Source: Pycnopodia helianthoides (lineage: Eukaryota > Echinodermata > Asteroidea > Forcipulatida > Asteriidae). Taken from it: DNA of 64,000 nt. The notes beneath the pieces were generated by a model. It had not been told where the DNA came from. It saw only the letters and a list, made by a program, of their open reading frames with translations, and did no database searches. The stretch covers positions 14,424,009-14,488,008 of the forward strand of contig CM063247.1 in NCBI GenBank assembly GCA_032158295.1, given 5' to 3'. The position numbers and the translations under genes were made by a program. Numbering within the stretch: position 1 is the stretch's first letter; every line of letters starts with the position of its first letter. Of this stretch, positions 24,816-31,624 are shown one piece after another.

Positions 24816-27800
24816 CAATCAATCAATCAATCAATCCGATCAGCCCAGCTACAGCAGTGATGAAGATGATCACAAGTGTCATCACTCAGTGTCCGTCAAG
24901 CCAGTGCATACCACACCACACCACACCACACAATGCAGCTATCCCAAACAGAGCTACCAGTGTCTTTTAATGATAGGCCGTGTCCAAATTGGTGGCTACA
25001 GCTAGATTTATGCATCATCGTGTGTTCAAGTATAGGATGTCCTTAGCAATAGTCGTAGCCGTAGCTGTAGCCGCTAATTCGGATGCGGCCTTATTTTTAA
25101 ACGTCAGACTTGAAGCAACAATCCACAATGGAATCTGACAGAGTAATGTGCCGTATTTTTGACCGTGTGAGGGCGCTCTCAAAAATAATTGTATCACTTC
25201 CGGGGGTATAACTTAAGCGATTCTCGTCTGCTCAGGTAGCTGTGTACAGTTTTAACATCGGCGTTCTGTCACTTCTGTGCGCGAGAGAGTTTAGTCAGTG
25301 CTTCTAGAATCTAAGGTGGATTAATAACGGCTCCTTTAAAGAAATAAAGAGCCCTGCATCTAATCTTTAAAAATATCAGAACTGGCAGTTAAGCGTGGCT
25401 CATCCTTTCCTCTTTATACATAGAAACAACTGTTCTCCGCAAACAAAAACTGCTTCAAATACTTCCTCCAGACAGTTAAGGACTGAAACACATTACTACC
25501 AGATGTCATATCTATCACGGACAAAAAAAACCTTTAAAGGAGCCGTTATTACCTTAGATTCTAGAAGCACTGACTAATGTCTCTTGCGCACAGAAGTGAC
25601 AGAACGCCGATGCTAAACTGTACACAGATAGCTGAGCAGACGATAAGTTAAACCCCCGAAAGTGATAACAAATATTTTTGAGAACGCCCTCACGCGGTCA
25701 AAAATACTGCACATTGTAAATGAATATGGGGTGAACAACGAAAAATGTACAACCTGCAACCTCCGCATGAACAGGCCGGCGCTCTACCTACTCAGACTGA
25801 ACTATCTAGACCTAATGGTGGCTGTCTCCCTATTTACTGTACTCAAGGAGTGTCAGGCAGAAGCCCCAGATAGCCAGGGATCATGCCAAGTTTAAAGAGG
25901 ATGGGCCATGGTGATTGAAGTTGACATTGTTTTTTAGTTTTTTGCTTTCTATAATTTATTGCATCTTTTGTAACATTACATTAACAAAAGAAGTGATATT
26001 TGCAGGGAGTTTTTACTCCTTTCACTAGCCCGCCGCCTAAATTTATCAAAATCCCGTAAATTAGGGCAGCAAACAAAACATGACGTCACTATACGTACTG
26101 AATTCCCGGATGGTCTGTACTGAGCAATGCTTCAATGAGTAACAGCAAACAGCCTTTGACAGAGGGTTCGTACTGCGACGTCACTATTCTTTTGAATTTT
26201 TGGAGACAGCTTTCTGGCACCGACTGCTGTTGTTTCAATTTTGCCTGAAGGCAGGGGTGAAAAGAGGCTTGGAAACTGCGTTGTAAACGCATAACCATTC
26301 ATTCTATAACTCTGTCACAGTGTTTTTCTTGGTAGATATAGGTGTATCTATGTAAGTAAAACTTTTTTTTAAGAGTGACCTCTAGTGTGGCCCAACCTCT
26401 TTAAGACACAACATGGCGCTACCCACCCCCTCCCCTACACAGAAAACGAAGATATCGACAAAGGCTTTTGGATGATCATTCCTGGTTGTGATGGGTCAAT
26501 GGCTTGTCTATATTTCTACACCAACAGTCAGAGTTTAAGGGAGGTTATTCAATCCCTACCTGAAAGTCTTTGAGTTCCACGATGTGCTCATGATGGATTC
26601 GTTTCATGATCTCTATCTCGGTGAGAAGATTCTCCACTGACTTCTTGCTGAGACTGCTTTTCAGTACACACTTCACAGCAACCACCTCACGCTGCTGACC
26701 CTGAAGAAAAAGCCAGTAGCGAGTGGTTTATTAATAAGTTCTGGTAATGAAACCAAAGATGCCGCAACAGCAGGCCTCGAAATAACCCACGGCACCCACA
26801 GCAGTTGCCGTGGTGCCCTGTGCTTTTGCTGTGGTGCCCTCTGCAAAGTTCCAATACAAATTTACATTTTCCTCATAGAAGTGCCCCTTACCAGTGGAAA
26901 ATTGCCGTGCCCCTTCAAGAGCCAAGTTCAAGGCCTGCAACAGGGAGCGTAATCACTGTAGCTTGGAAGTCTGAGGAAACCTGTCAGCAAGGGTGCTTGC
27001 TAGGAACCAGAAACACCAGGGTAAACCTCTACTCTTCCAGCAAACTTATAATCACTGTAGCTTGTAAGTCTGAGGGAAACCTTTAAACACAAGGGTGCTT
27101 GCTAGGAACCAGAAACACAGGGGTAAACCCCCCTCTTCCTTGATAAGTGTTCTGGGTTCTTTTAAATACATTACCAATACTAGTACACAGGACCTATGTG
27201 CCATCCGAAGGACAAAGCAATTACGATCAAGTATCTTGCTCAAGGCCACAAGTGCCATAGCCGGGACTCGAACCCACACTCTGCTGATCAGAACCACCAG
27301 AGCTTGAGTCATGGTGTGGTAAGTCCGGTGATCTTAATATTACCGCTACTGCCACAACACACACCAGTTCAGTTCAGAGTCAGAGTTGAAAAAAATACCT
27401 CTAGGTAGGCTCCATTTTATTTAGTATGAAATGTGGACAAGGGAAAAAGCTGGTGGACTAGTTAAACAGCAAGCTCATTGGTCCTGCTGGCTAGTCACAG
27501 ACTCTGTCTGAGTGAAAAAATTAAGTAAGGGCAAACATTGCATATTGGAAAATTTTGTATTAACAGCCAGATTGTTACCGCTACCTGGCTACCGATAAAT
27601 TGTCCACGTCCGCTCCCATAATTGCTCTGAATGTTCACTACCCGGTGTCATGACAAAAAGTGTCCGCTGACAAAAAGTGTCCGCTCATTAGCATATTGTG
27701 TTCTGATTGGTCATGCGTCTATGACGTCACATTGTTTACGGAAGCTTGCTAAATAGTGTCCGCGGTTAGCGTGCATCATCATTGCGTGCCTTGGTTCTCA

Positions 27801-28949
27801 GCTGTTAAGACGTCGTATCCAGATAAGATCATTTTTAACCTTTAGTTTTACATTTTTGTAACGCTTTCCTGCTTGTATTTGATTATAAATATTTGTATTA
27901 TTTATCATTTAGCACTGTCACCATTCGTACTTTTTAACCTGCACTTTTTAATTACTTAAGTCAAATACTAATCTTGACATACTTTTGAGATTTAAGTGTT
28001 CGTCAATTTTGTTTAACTTGACTTGTATTTACTTGAACGCTTTCTTGGTTGTATTTGATTATTAATAATTCGTAACATTTAGGCTAGCCCTTTCACAATT
28101 ATTCGTACTTTTTAAACCTGCACGCTTTTTACTTAAGTAAAATACTAAACTTGACATACTTTTGAGATTAAGTGTTCGTCTGCTTGATATATTTCAACTC
28201 CCCTCTACAGCCTCAAAATGCCCCAAAACTGACCGTAATCTCTGCCAAATACTGTCCGTAATCTGCCAAATACTGTCCATGTGCATGCAAACGTGCAGCA
28301 GCATGGCGCGCGCCCGGACACTATTTGTTGGGCGGACACTATTTGTCACGTAATACATGCCAAATAGTGTCCGGGGTCTACTGCGCATGCTCAGCGGACA
28401 CTTTTTGTCAGCGGACAGTTTTTGTCATGACACCGGACCGAGTTTGAGTTGATTTGGGACCGAGTTGACCATACCAGTTAAATAATATCAAACCATAGAT
28501 TCTGAGGAAGGAAATAACTACAAAAATACAACATAGAGAGCACAGTGAACATTAAAACCACGGTCAGACGGTATGGAGTAATTACTTGAGTAATTACACT
28601 ATTGTCTATTAATATTATTACAGTACGTACAGTAGTTGTTGTAGGGCCGGGAGGGGGGGGGGGGGCTTGTCTGCTATTTCTACCACTATGGTTTTACCAG
28701 GAGGTATTACTTTTTCAGTTTTGCATAACAATAATCCTCATGAAAAATTAATGTCTACACTTGACTTGACTCGAGTCAGTACTGATTGAATCATTGATAA
28801 TGATAGTTTGTCTGAAGATTTATTGCGCTATTTATGGGAATGCTCACTTTTCTGTACGCTTTGTACACCGTTGCATAAGATCCACAGCCGAGTTTTTCAG
28901 TAAAAACAAAGCCCTGAAGCTTCGGTTGATTTCTGTTCATGGCAGCCAT
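12105..28949 (-). CDS. ULK3: ULK3-like serine/threonine kinase, 13 coding exons traced, 3' end unresolved
   Basis: The coding order on the minus strand is 28949-28848, 26700-26560, 24313-24193, 22439-22335, 21836-21693, 21445-21363, 17410-17255, 16622-16517, 15958-15918, 14823-14697, 13937-13870, 12968-12804 and 12171-12105. All junctions are GT-AG and all phases agree, giving about 475 residues without a stop; human ULK3 is about 472. Kinase domain: glycine loop LGCGSYATV at 20-28, catalytic lysine K44 (VAVK), HMDLKPQN at 135-142 with catalytic D137, DFG at 157-159, and APE at 181-183. Two MIT-type helical domains follow at about 280-350 and 376-453. Known family roles are regulation of GLI/Hedgehog signalling, autophagy, and the abscission checkpoint through MIT binding to ESCRT-III proteins. 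The order kinase-MIT-MIT and conserved phrases ([31 protein letters not shown]) support ULK3 over ULK1/2. The final exon was not found with confidence; candidates are 11980-12014 and 11289-11365. Confidence 0.92.
12403..12500 (+). mobile_element. tRNA-derived SINE head, family S1, copy 1
   Basis: TAGCTCAGTTGGTAGAGC is an A-box and D-arm-like stretch, and GGTTCAAGTCC is a B-box. It is preceded by AGGGAGAATGCCAACATTA, which is shared with two other copies, so this is a dispersed repeat and not a functional tRNA gene. It lies within a ULK3 intron, antisense to the gene. Confidence 0.75.
12804..12968 (-). CDS. ULK3: ULK3 exon 12 (second MIT domain)
   Basis: 165 bp, 55 codons, phase 0. Encodes [20 protein letters not shown] then [19 protein letters not shown], closely matching the GRRRELLHTEVQNLMARAE motif of human ULK3. 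Donor GTAAGT. Confidence 0.94.
13079..13245 (-). mobile_element. tRNA-derived SINE, family S3
   Basis: On the minus strand it reads GGTGGTCTAGTTGTTAAGAC (A-box-like) and later GGAATCGAATCCC (B-box-like). The tail ends in ACACATCGGTGTATGGGTAA-like sequence. A second fragment of the tail lies at about 13335-13390. Confidence 0.65.
13400..13570 (-). mobile_element. tRNA(Ser/Leu-like)-derived SINE, family S2, copy 1
   Basis: The reverse strand starts TAGGGTGTCATGGCCGAGCG (a class II tRNA A-box style), then GGGTTCGAATCCCGGTCATG, followed by ACACTTGTGTCCTTGAGCAA and CAATTGCTTC in the body. It lies in a ULK3 intron. Confidence 0.75.
13870..13937 (-). CDS. ULK3: ULK3 exon 11 (start of second MIT domain)
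   Basis: 68 bp, phase 1 in, phase 0 out. Encodes [20 protein letters not shown] then ELQ. Acceptor TATATAG, donor GTATGT. Confidence 0.88.
14015..14106 (+). mobile_element. tRNA-derived SINE head, family S1, copy 2
   Basis: Shares TAGATAGCTCAGTTGG and GGTTCAAATCCCGCTCTAGT with copies 1 and 3, and the same upstream AGGGAGAACGCCAACAT. The ends could pair like an acceptor stem (CTAGA with TCTAG), but the anticodon arm is degraded. Confidence 0.75.
14290..14640 (-). mobile_element. SINE family S2, copy 2, near full length
   Basis: On the reverse strand: a CCGAGGGGTTTAGTGTATCG head, a GGGTTCGAATCCC B-box, then CATGACACTTGTGTCCTTGA, AGTAAATGAGTACCTGTGAG in the body and a TATATAAGGGTCA end near 14290. 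Confidence 0.65.
14697..14823 (-). CDS. ULK3: ULK3 exon 10 (linker between MIT domains)
   Basis: 127 bp. Begins [15 protein letters not shown], the last helix of the first MIT domain, then a Pro/Ser/Thr-rich linker ([15 protein letters not shown]). Acceptor CTCTAG, donor GTAATC. Confidence 0.92.
14987..15382 (+). mobile_element. TTAA-flanked MITE (family M1), copy 2
   Basis: 396 bp with TTAA at both ends. Terminal inverted repeats AAGGAACATTACAGAATTGG and CCAATTCTGTAATGTTCCTT are perfect over 20 bp. This is the best copy for defining the family. It lies in a ULK3 intron. Confidence 0.85.
15609..15835. mobile_element. 227-bp MITE with 24-bp terminal inverted repeats
   Basis: Left end AATAGACCCTTCCCATGAAA then TATG; right end CATATTTCATGGGAAGGGTC then TATT, a perfect inverse. 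The interior is also partly palindromic (TGGTTGGCAAA and TTTGCCAACCA). It lies in the intron between ULK3 exons 9 and 10. Confidence 0.85.
15918..15958 (-). CDS. ULK3: ULK3 exon 9 (micro-exon in first MIT domain)
   Basis: Only 41 bp, encoding [14 protein letters not shown]. It is required to keep frame between exons 8 and 10, and it corresponds to the YEVDAQRKEAIKAK segment of human ULK3. Acceptor CTACAG, donor GTTGGT. Confidence 0.9.
16035..16245. repeat. Dispersed repeat with reverse tRNA-like box, copy 1
   Basis: Shares GGAAACGAGAAGAATTGTTC, AGTTTTAGRTGTGGGAG and CAATCAGGTAGGGACTGAAA with 16785-16910. It ends with a ATTCGAACTGGGGTCC segment resembling an inverted B-box. Probably a SINE-like family, also seen at 8085-8262 and 17095-17195. 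Confidence 0.55.
16378..16474 (+). mobile_element. tRNA-derived SINE head, family S1, copy 3
   Basis: GGCTAGGTAGCTCATTATGG then GGTTCAAATCCTGCTCAAGT, preceded by AAATAGGGAGATCGCAACCA. The A-box carries an insertion relative to the other copies. Confidence 0.7.
16517..16622 (-). CDS. ULK3: ULK3 exon 8 (first MIT domain)
   Basis: 106 bp. Encodes [20 protein letters not shown] and then [15 protein letters not shown], the helical pattern of an MIT domain. Acceptor TTTCAG, donor GTGAGT. Confidence 0.93.
16785..16910. repeat. Dispersed repeat with reverse tRNA-like box, copy 2
   Basis: Diverged duplicate of 16035-16245, truncated after AAAACCCAACCCACATAATA, where it runs into a short AATAAT simple repeat. 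Confidence 0.55.
17095..17195 (-). mobile_element. tRNA-derived SINE fragment
   Basis: The reverse strand reads CAGGTTGGCTCAGCGGTTTT and CCTGGTTCGAATCCCAGACA, giving A-box-like and B-box-like blocks in tRNA spacing. It sits about 60 bp 3' of ULK3 exon 7. Confidence 0.55.
17255..17410 (-). CDS. ULK3: ULK3 exon 7 (end of kinase domain)
   Basis: 156 bp, 52 codons, phase 0. Contains [19 protein letters not shown] and [13 protein letters not shown], the C-lobe end, and starts the first MIT domain. The intron on its 5' side (17411-21362) holds the 118-bp satellite. Confidence 0.96.
17535..18960 (+). repeat. 118-bp satellite, 12 tandem copies in a ULK3 intron
   Basis: GGCTGGCATAGTGCATCTAT recurs at 17535, 17653, 17771, 17889, 18008, 18126, 18244, 18362, 18480, 18598, 18716, 18834 and 18952, so the period is 118 bp (one copy 119). 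Units are almost identical except the last, which is diverged and precedes unique sequence. There is no open frame through the array and no spacers between units. Confidence 0.97.
19062..19258. repeat. Degraded SINE-like repeat
   Basis: Begins CCATTTATATAGCACCTTGT and ends TCAAAGACACAAGGGTTGTG, similar in order to the 3' end and body of SINE family S2. Too diverged to delimit well. Confidence 0.4.
19272..19466. mobile_element. Palindromic MITE, GGGCCCAATTTCATAGAGCTGC family, copy 3
   Basis: Left end GGCCCAATTTCATAGAGCTG then CTTAAGCAG; the right end AGCAGCTCTACGAAACTGGG is its inverse. About 195 bp, matching copy 2. It is immediately followed by a poly-C run at 19480-19490. Confidence 0.8.
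19549..19650 (+). repeat. (GGTCTC)n hexanucleotide repeat, block 1
   Basis: GGTCTCGGTCTCGGTCTCGG-type arrays with interruptions; the strand-reversed form is GAGACC. The block ends with CTGGTCTCGCTTCGAGACCA, a short palindrome. A second block lies at 21113-21280. Confidence 0.9.
20622..21019. mobile_element. Nested palindromic element, TTTACGGA-rich
   Basis: Outer arms are TGTCCGTAAATTTACGGACT near 20631 and the inverse TACGTAAATTTACGGACA near 21005. Inner arms are ATTTTACGGAATGAAAAAAC at about 20692 and GTTTTTTCATTCCGTAAAAT at about 20772. Two concentric inverted repeats therefore make up about 400 bp between the two (GGTCTC)n blocks. Confidence 0.75.
21113..21280 (+). repeat. (GGTCTC)n hexanucleotide repeat, block 2
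   Basis: About 24 copies of GGTCTC, in runs separated by GGACCTTAG, GGACCTCCA and GGACTCCCA spacers. Reverse translation gives only low-complexity ET/RD repeats, so no protein is called. It ends about 80 bp from ULK3 exon 6. Confidence 0.95.
21363..21445 (-). CDS. ULK3: ULK3 exon 6 (helix G region)
   Basis: 83 bp, phase 1 in, phase 0 out. Encodes [20 protein letters not shown], matching the FGxxPFASRSFSEL region of the family. Acceptor TTTGACAG, donor GTGAGT. Confidence 0.95.
21599..21658 (+). mobile_element. MITE family M1, 3' terminal fragment
   Basis: Contains the last 60 bp of family M1 (TTAGCAAAAACCAATTCTGT then AATGTTCCTTTAA). No left half is present. Confidence 0.7.
21693..21836 (-). 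CDS. ULK3: ULK3 exon 5 (DFG to activation segment)
   Basis: 144 bp, phase 1 to phase 1. Begins in the aspartate codon of DFGFASYM and contains [13 protein letters not shown], the activation and P+1 loops, then [12 protein letters not shown]. Donor GTGAGC. Confidence 0.96.
22335..22439 (-). CDS. ULK3: ULK3 exon 4 (catalytic loop)
   Basis: 105 bp, phase 1 to phase 1. Encodes [12 protein letters not shown], the catalytic loop. The canonical arginine of HRD is methionine, and ULK3 proteins commonly vary at this position. Acceptor TACACAG, donor GTTAGT. Confidence 0.95.
22883..23559. mobile_element. 677-bp inverted-repeat element, AGCTTGGGCGATA ends
   Basis: Left end AGCTTGGGCGATACCACGAT and right end GCAATATCGCCCAAGCT are inverse. 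Both arms continue with ATCGAATATCGCGATA-type words. The interior has two copies of TTGCAACAATAAATCTCCTT. Looks non-autonomous. It lies in the intron between ULK3 exons 3 and 4. Confidence 0.75.
24193..24313 (-). CDS. ULK3: ULK3 exon 3 (hinge region)
   Basis: 121 bp; begins [20 protein letters not shown], the hinge and helix D region, and ends RVFLRQL plus one base of the next codon. Acceptor ACTTAG, donor GTAAGT. Confidence 0.95.
24350..24840 (+). mobile_element. SINE family S2 with (TCAA)n tail
   Basis: The head GTGTCGTGGCCGAGCGGTCT and B-box GGGTTCGAATCCCGGTCATG are tRNA(Ser/Leu)-like. The body contains ACACTTGTGTCCTTGAGCAG and the tail is about 28 repeats of TCAA from 24722 on. The best full-length S2 copy in the window; it lies in a ULK3 intron on the opposite strand. 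Confidence 0.85.
25148..25713. mobile_element. Long inverted-repeat (fold-back) element, arms about 200 bp
   Basis: The left arm from GTGCCGTATTTTTGACCGTG to GGCTCCTTTAAAG is matched in reverse by CTTTAAAGGAGCCGTTATTA through CGGTCAAAAATACTGCAC. Markers that recur in inverse are GTCACTTCTGTGCGC, CTTCTAGAATCTAAGG and CGTCTGCTCAG. The spacer is about 180 bp. No coding content. Confidence 0.85.
26560..26700 (-). CDS. ULK3: ULK3 exon 2 (catalytic lysine, helix C)
   Basis: 141 bp, 47 codons, phase 0 at both ends; acceptor TTCTTCAG and donor GTAGGG. Contains REVVAVKCV with the VAVK lysine and [13 protein letters not shown] (helix C glutamate), ending VELKDFQ as in vertebrate ULK3. Confidence 0.95.
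26948..27130. repeat. Tandem duplication of a unit of about 100 bp
   Basis: AATCACTGTAGCTTGGAAGT and GGGTGCTTGCTAGGAACCAG recur about 100 bp apart, with small differences. It lies in ULK3 intron 1. Confidence 0.7.
27135..27315 (-). mobile_element. SINE family S2, copy 4 (diverged)
   Basis: The reverse strand shows GAGTGTGGGTTCGAGTCCCG, GCTATGGCACTTGTGGCCTT and GAGCAAGATACTTGATCGTA, the S2 B-box and body. The A-box end is worn. Confidence 0.55.
27642..28436. mobile_element. 795-bp element with 44-bp terminal inverted repeats in ULK3 intron 1
   Basis: Left end CCGGTGTCATGACAAAAAGT then GTCCGCTGACAAAAAGTGTC; the right end is its inverse with one mismatch (ACAGTTTTTGTCATGACACCGG). GACAAAAAGTGTCCGCT is repeated twice inside each arm. 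The interior holds a tandem duplication of about 180 bp (TTTGATTATAAATATTTGTA at about 27880 and its partner at about 28060). No transposase frame was seen. Confidence 0.85.
28848..28949 (-). CDS. ULK3: ULK3 exon 1 (start codon, glycine-rich loop)
   Basis: Encodes 34 residues from the ATG at 28949, including [13 protein letters not shown], the ATP-binding glycine loop. The donor is GTGAGC directly after codon 34 (phase 0). A second ATG lies at codon 4. I chose the first because it is the most upstream in-frame ATG next to the domain and human ULK3 has a similar short N-terminal lead. Confidence 0.9.
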
Positions 28950-29395
28950 CGTGGAAGCTGCCAGTGTCTATCGCAAGAATCGGTCACTGGGTCCAGGCTA
29001 GCGTTAGACTTGACCGGCGGCCCAAGTCGGACGTTCGTCGAGTCCTCGTTCGATCGTCTGCTCATAGAGAATCCACTGTAAAAGTGCATGCACAAACACT
29101 CACAGCTTTATCATTTCACGGCTGTGCGCCCTCACTCGACAGGGAAGGCCCAATGATTTCAATGTATACAATGATTTCATTGGATAGACGTGCAGTGACG
29201 TAAGCTTTCCATATCTGTGTTATGATTGGTCCGAGGTGATGCTGCTTGGTCAGCTTGCACTTTCGATCGTCTGCTGTGTGGAGCTGCGTGTGCATAATGT
29301 TTACGTTTACAAGTGCGTGGGAATTGACTGCTAATCTCCGCGTGAAGGTCAAAGGTACATCCGGCAACATCCGGTCAGGCGGGTATTATAAACCT
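28950..29395 (-). promoter_or_regulatory. Probable ULK3 5' UTR and promoter region
   Basis: This segment lies directly upstream of the ULK3 start codon and is more GC-rich than its surroundings (for example GGCCGCCGGTCAAG on the minus strand). No TATA box or transcription start was identified. Assigned by position only. Confidence 0.4.
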
Positions 29396-29399
29396 TTCC

Positions 29400-29679
29400 A
29401 TTGTTGTTAAACAAACCGCGCTGGTTGGCATGAACAGCCGAATGTTGGCAAAACATTCACTCGTGTTAACAGACAATGTGACAAAATTCATCACTTTTGC
29501 AAATTTGTATTTTGACACAAATACATCCCAAATGGTTAGTTGGGTTTTTTTCCAACAAATTCAACAGTATTTTTGAATATTTGTGTAACATTGTTACAAG
29601 CTGTGGCTATCTGTTTTTGCTTTGCATTTATGGCTTTCCATAGTTGTCCAACCTTGGTTGGCAAAAAATCGGGCTGTGA
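29400..29679 (+). repeat. 300-bp array-associated repeat (R300), copy beside ULK3
   Basis: Aligns along its length with 38155-38452 and 52912-53196 (shared GCGCTGGTTGGCATG, GTGTTAACAGA, TTTTTGAATATTTGTGTAAC, CTGTGGCTATC and GGCTTTCCATAGTT). Shorter tails of the same repeat occur at 37013-37095, 45944-46073 and 60448-60535. Confidence 0.8.
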
Positions 29680-29736
29680 ATCAAAGGAAGGGGTGTTATC
29701 AGGCCCGCCGGAAGGTATTTAAAAGTGGGGGGGGGG

Positions 29737-30758
29737 CAGGGGCGGATCCAGGTTTTTTTTTTACCGGGGGGCACAACGGTGATTAGAGGAAAGACAAAAA
29801 ATGGGTGGGGTCCAGGGGCCGGCCTTACGGCCCCTGGTGGGGTCCAGGGGCGAAGCCCCGTTGGGGGTTCAGCGGGCGAAGCCCCTGAAGCTCTGAGCTT
29901 TTGGCGTTCTGTGGGGTTAAAAATCAAGCCTCCATGTGCTTAAAACAGAGAAATAGGCACACTTTTATGGGAAATCAGATCCATATAAATCTTCTAAATG
30001 TACTGGAAAATTTACTGGAACATCAATGGTAAGGGTCCAGGGGTGAAGCCCCGGTGGGGGTCCAGGGGGCGAAGCCCCCGGAAGCTCTGAGCTTTTGGCT
30101 TTTTGTGGGGTGAAAAATCAAGCCTGCATATGCCTAAAAAACAGAGAAATAGACACACTCTTTTGGAAATCAGATCCATATAAATCGTCTAAGTTTACTG
30201 GAAAAATTTCTGTAACATCGATGTTGGGGTCCAGGGGGAGAAGCCCCTGAAGCTCTGAGCTTTTGGCATTTTGAGGGATGAAAAACCAAGCCTCCACACA
30301 CTTGTGGCAAATTTTTGAGCAGCCAATTGTAACCTGGGGGTTGTTGAGGTATTTTTGATGATATAATGACCTGAAATAAATTCGGTTCGGGTCAGGATCC
30401 AGTAGCCGATTGTTCAATTTGGTTTTCACTCGTGAATTTGCAACAATGGAGGCAGGTGAGGGGGTTACGGGCATGAGCACAGTCATTTGCGATCGCAGTT
30501 TGGATACACTCTATTTTAAAAAGAGGTGATGACCATTAGAAAAACCAAAAGAAACGCATGTGTACCGTTAGAATGCTCTCTTTAAAATTAATAATAACCA
30601 TGGCTCGCCCGCTTACTGCAACATTGGTAGTTTTGAAAGGCTATACGTAACGTGCAAAACACATGAACACTACATGTATGCCCTACACTAGCACAATGGA
30701 AGAGTCCTACCATAGCGGTTGAATTACACCTCCGTGGTTCAAATTGGATCCGCCCCTG
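29737..30758. mobile_element. hAT-like non-autonomous element, CAGGGGCGGATCC ends
   Basis: Left end CAGGGGCGGATCCAGG, right end GGATCCGCCCCTG. The interior is three tandem units of about 190 bp, each with GGGTCCAGGGG, GAAGCCCC and AAGCTCTGAGCTTTTGGC. CAGGGGCGG-type termini suggest the hAT superfamily; that affiliation is inference because no transposase or 8-bp duplication was seen. Confidence 0.65.
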
Positions 30759-30850
30759 AAATAATTTATGCTACATTCACACAAACTCGCAACATTTGCC
30801 CAGCATTGGTCACCCAGAGCAAGAAGTGGTAGACATTCGCGGGCGTCAAG

Positions 30851-31038
30851 ATGGGAACATCAAGGAGCCCGTGGCGTTGGATGATCTTACTCTCAAGACT
30901 TGGTGTCATGTTTCGTTGGTCTTGGCTTGTACAAGTCTATGAGTGTATTTGTACCCGTATTTGTGGAGGATTTTAATATCAGTACTTCGTCAGCGGGGCT
31001 TGTAAGCAGCATGCCGTACAACATAAGTATAATGGCAG
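30851..31038 (+). pseudogene. Array copy 1, exon 1 (1-bp insertion)
   Basis: Starts MGTSRSPWRWMILLSRLGV, then the frame is lost (MFRWSWLVQVYEC...) until a TAA at codon 42. In the restored register the downstream part still matches the sister exons (STSSAGLVSS, NISIMAG). Donor GTGGGT. Confidence 0.85.
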
Positions 31039-31139
31039 GTGGGTGTTTAAAGTAGGTCCAACAGGGAAAATTGTGTTTTTCACGACATTCTCACTCAAAA
31101 GTGAATTGTGCGCGCCGTGTGTTGCAATGGTAAATTGAA

Positions 31140-31480
31140 CCTTTGTGTCAGTTCGTGGCGACGAAAATTGTCAGTTTCGGTGCAAAGTTGCCTAGCCTCA
31201 TCATCGTAATTCAAAAAGTAAAGCTCCTGAAGCGCTGAAACTTCATGACATTATAGGCCTTGGTTAGCATTGTCTAAACATGCAAAAAAAAAAATGGAAA
31301 AAAAAAAGTGGGTTTGTAACAGTGTGTCAGTTCGTGGCGTCGGTGACGAAACTTGGGTGTGTAGCGCGCGCTGACCTAGATTTTCACGAACCGACACACA
31401 CGAATTGACATTAAAAGGTGTCAGTTCGTGGCGACGGAAAATGGTTGCGTAAATTTTCATCGCCACGAACTGACACAAAT
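31140..31480. repeat. GTGTCAGTTCGTGGCG repeat cluster with inverted copies
   Basis: GTGTCAGTTCGTGGCGACG or a close form occurs at about 31146, 31324 and 31420 on the plus strand, and inverted at about 31384 and 31460. The 31420 and 31460 copies can form a hairpin. A 29-bp direct copy beginning GTGTGTCAGTTCGTGGCGTC lies at 33531. Confidence 0.7.
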
Positions 31481-31624
31481 CTTTATTGCTGATTAATATA
31501 GGATGAAAAGCAGCAAAAAGCACCGTTTTTATGAAGCTCAAACGGTAAGTCCCCACTGTAAGAAAACTAGTTGAAAATACCCAGGAATTTTGTAGGAAAG
31601 CTTGATTTAAAAAACGTTCAACTT

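Noticed and set aside
26089..26298. Minus-strand frame [14 protein letters not shown]... just upstream of ULK3 exon 3
   Set aside because: Lies inside a ULK3 intron, has no suitable phase or splice sites, and the traced exons join correctly without it.
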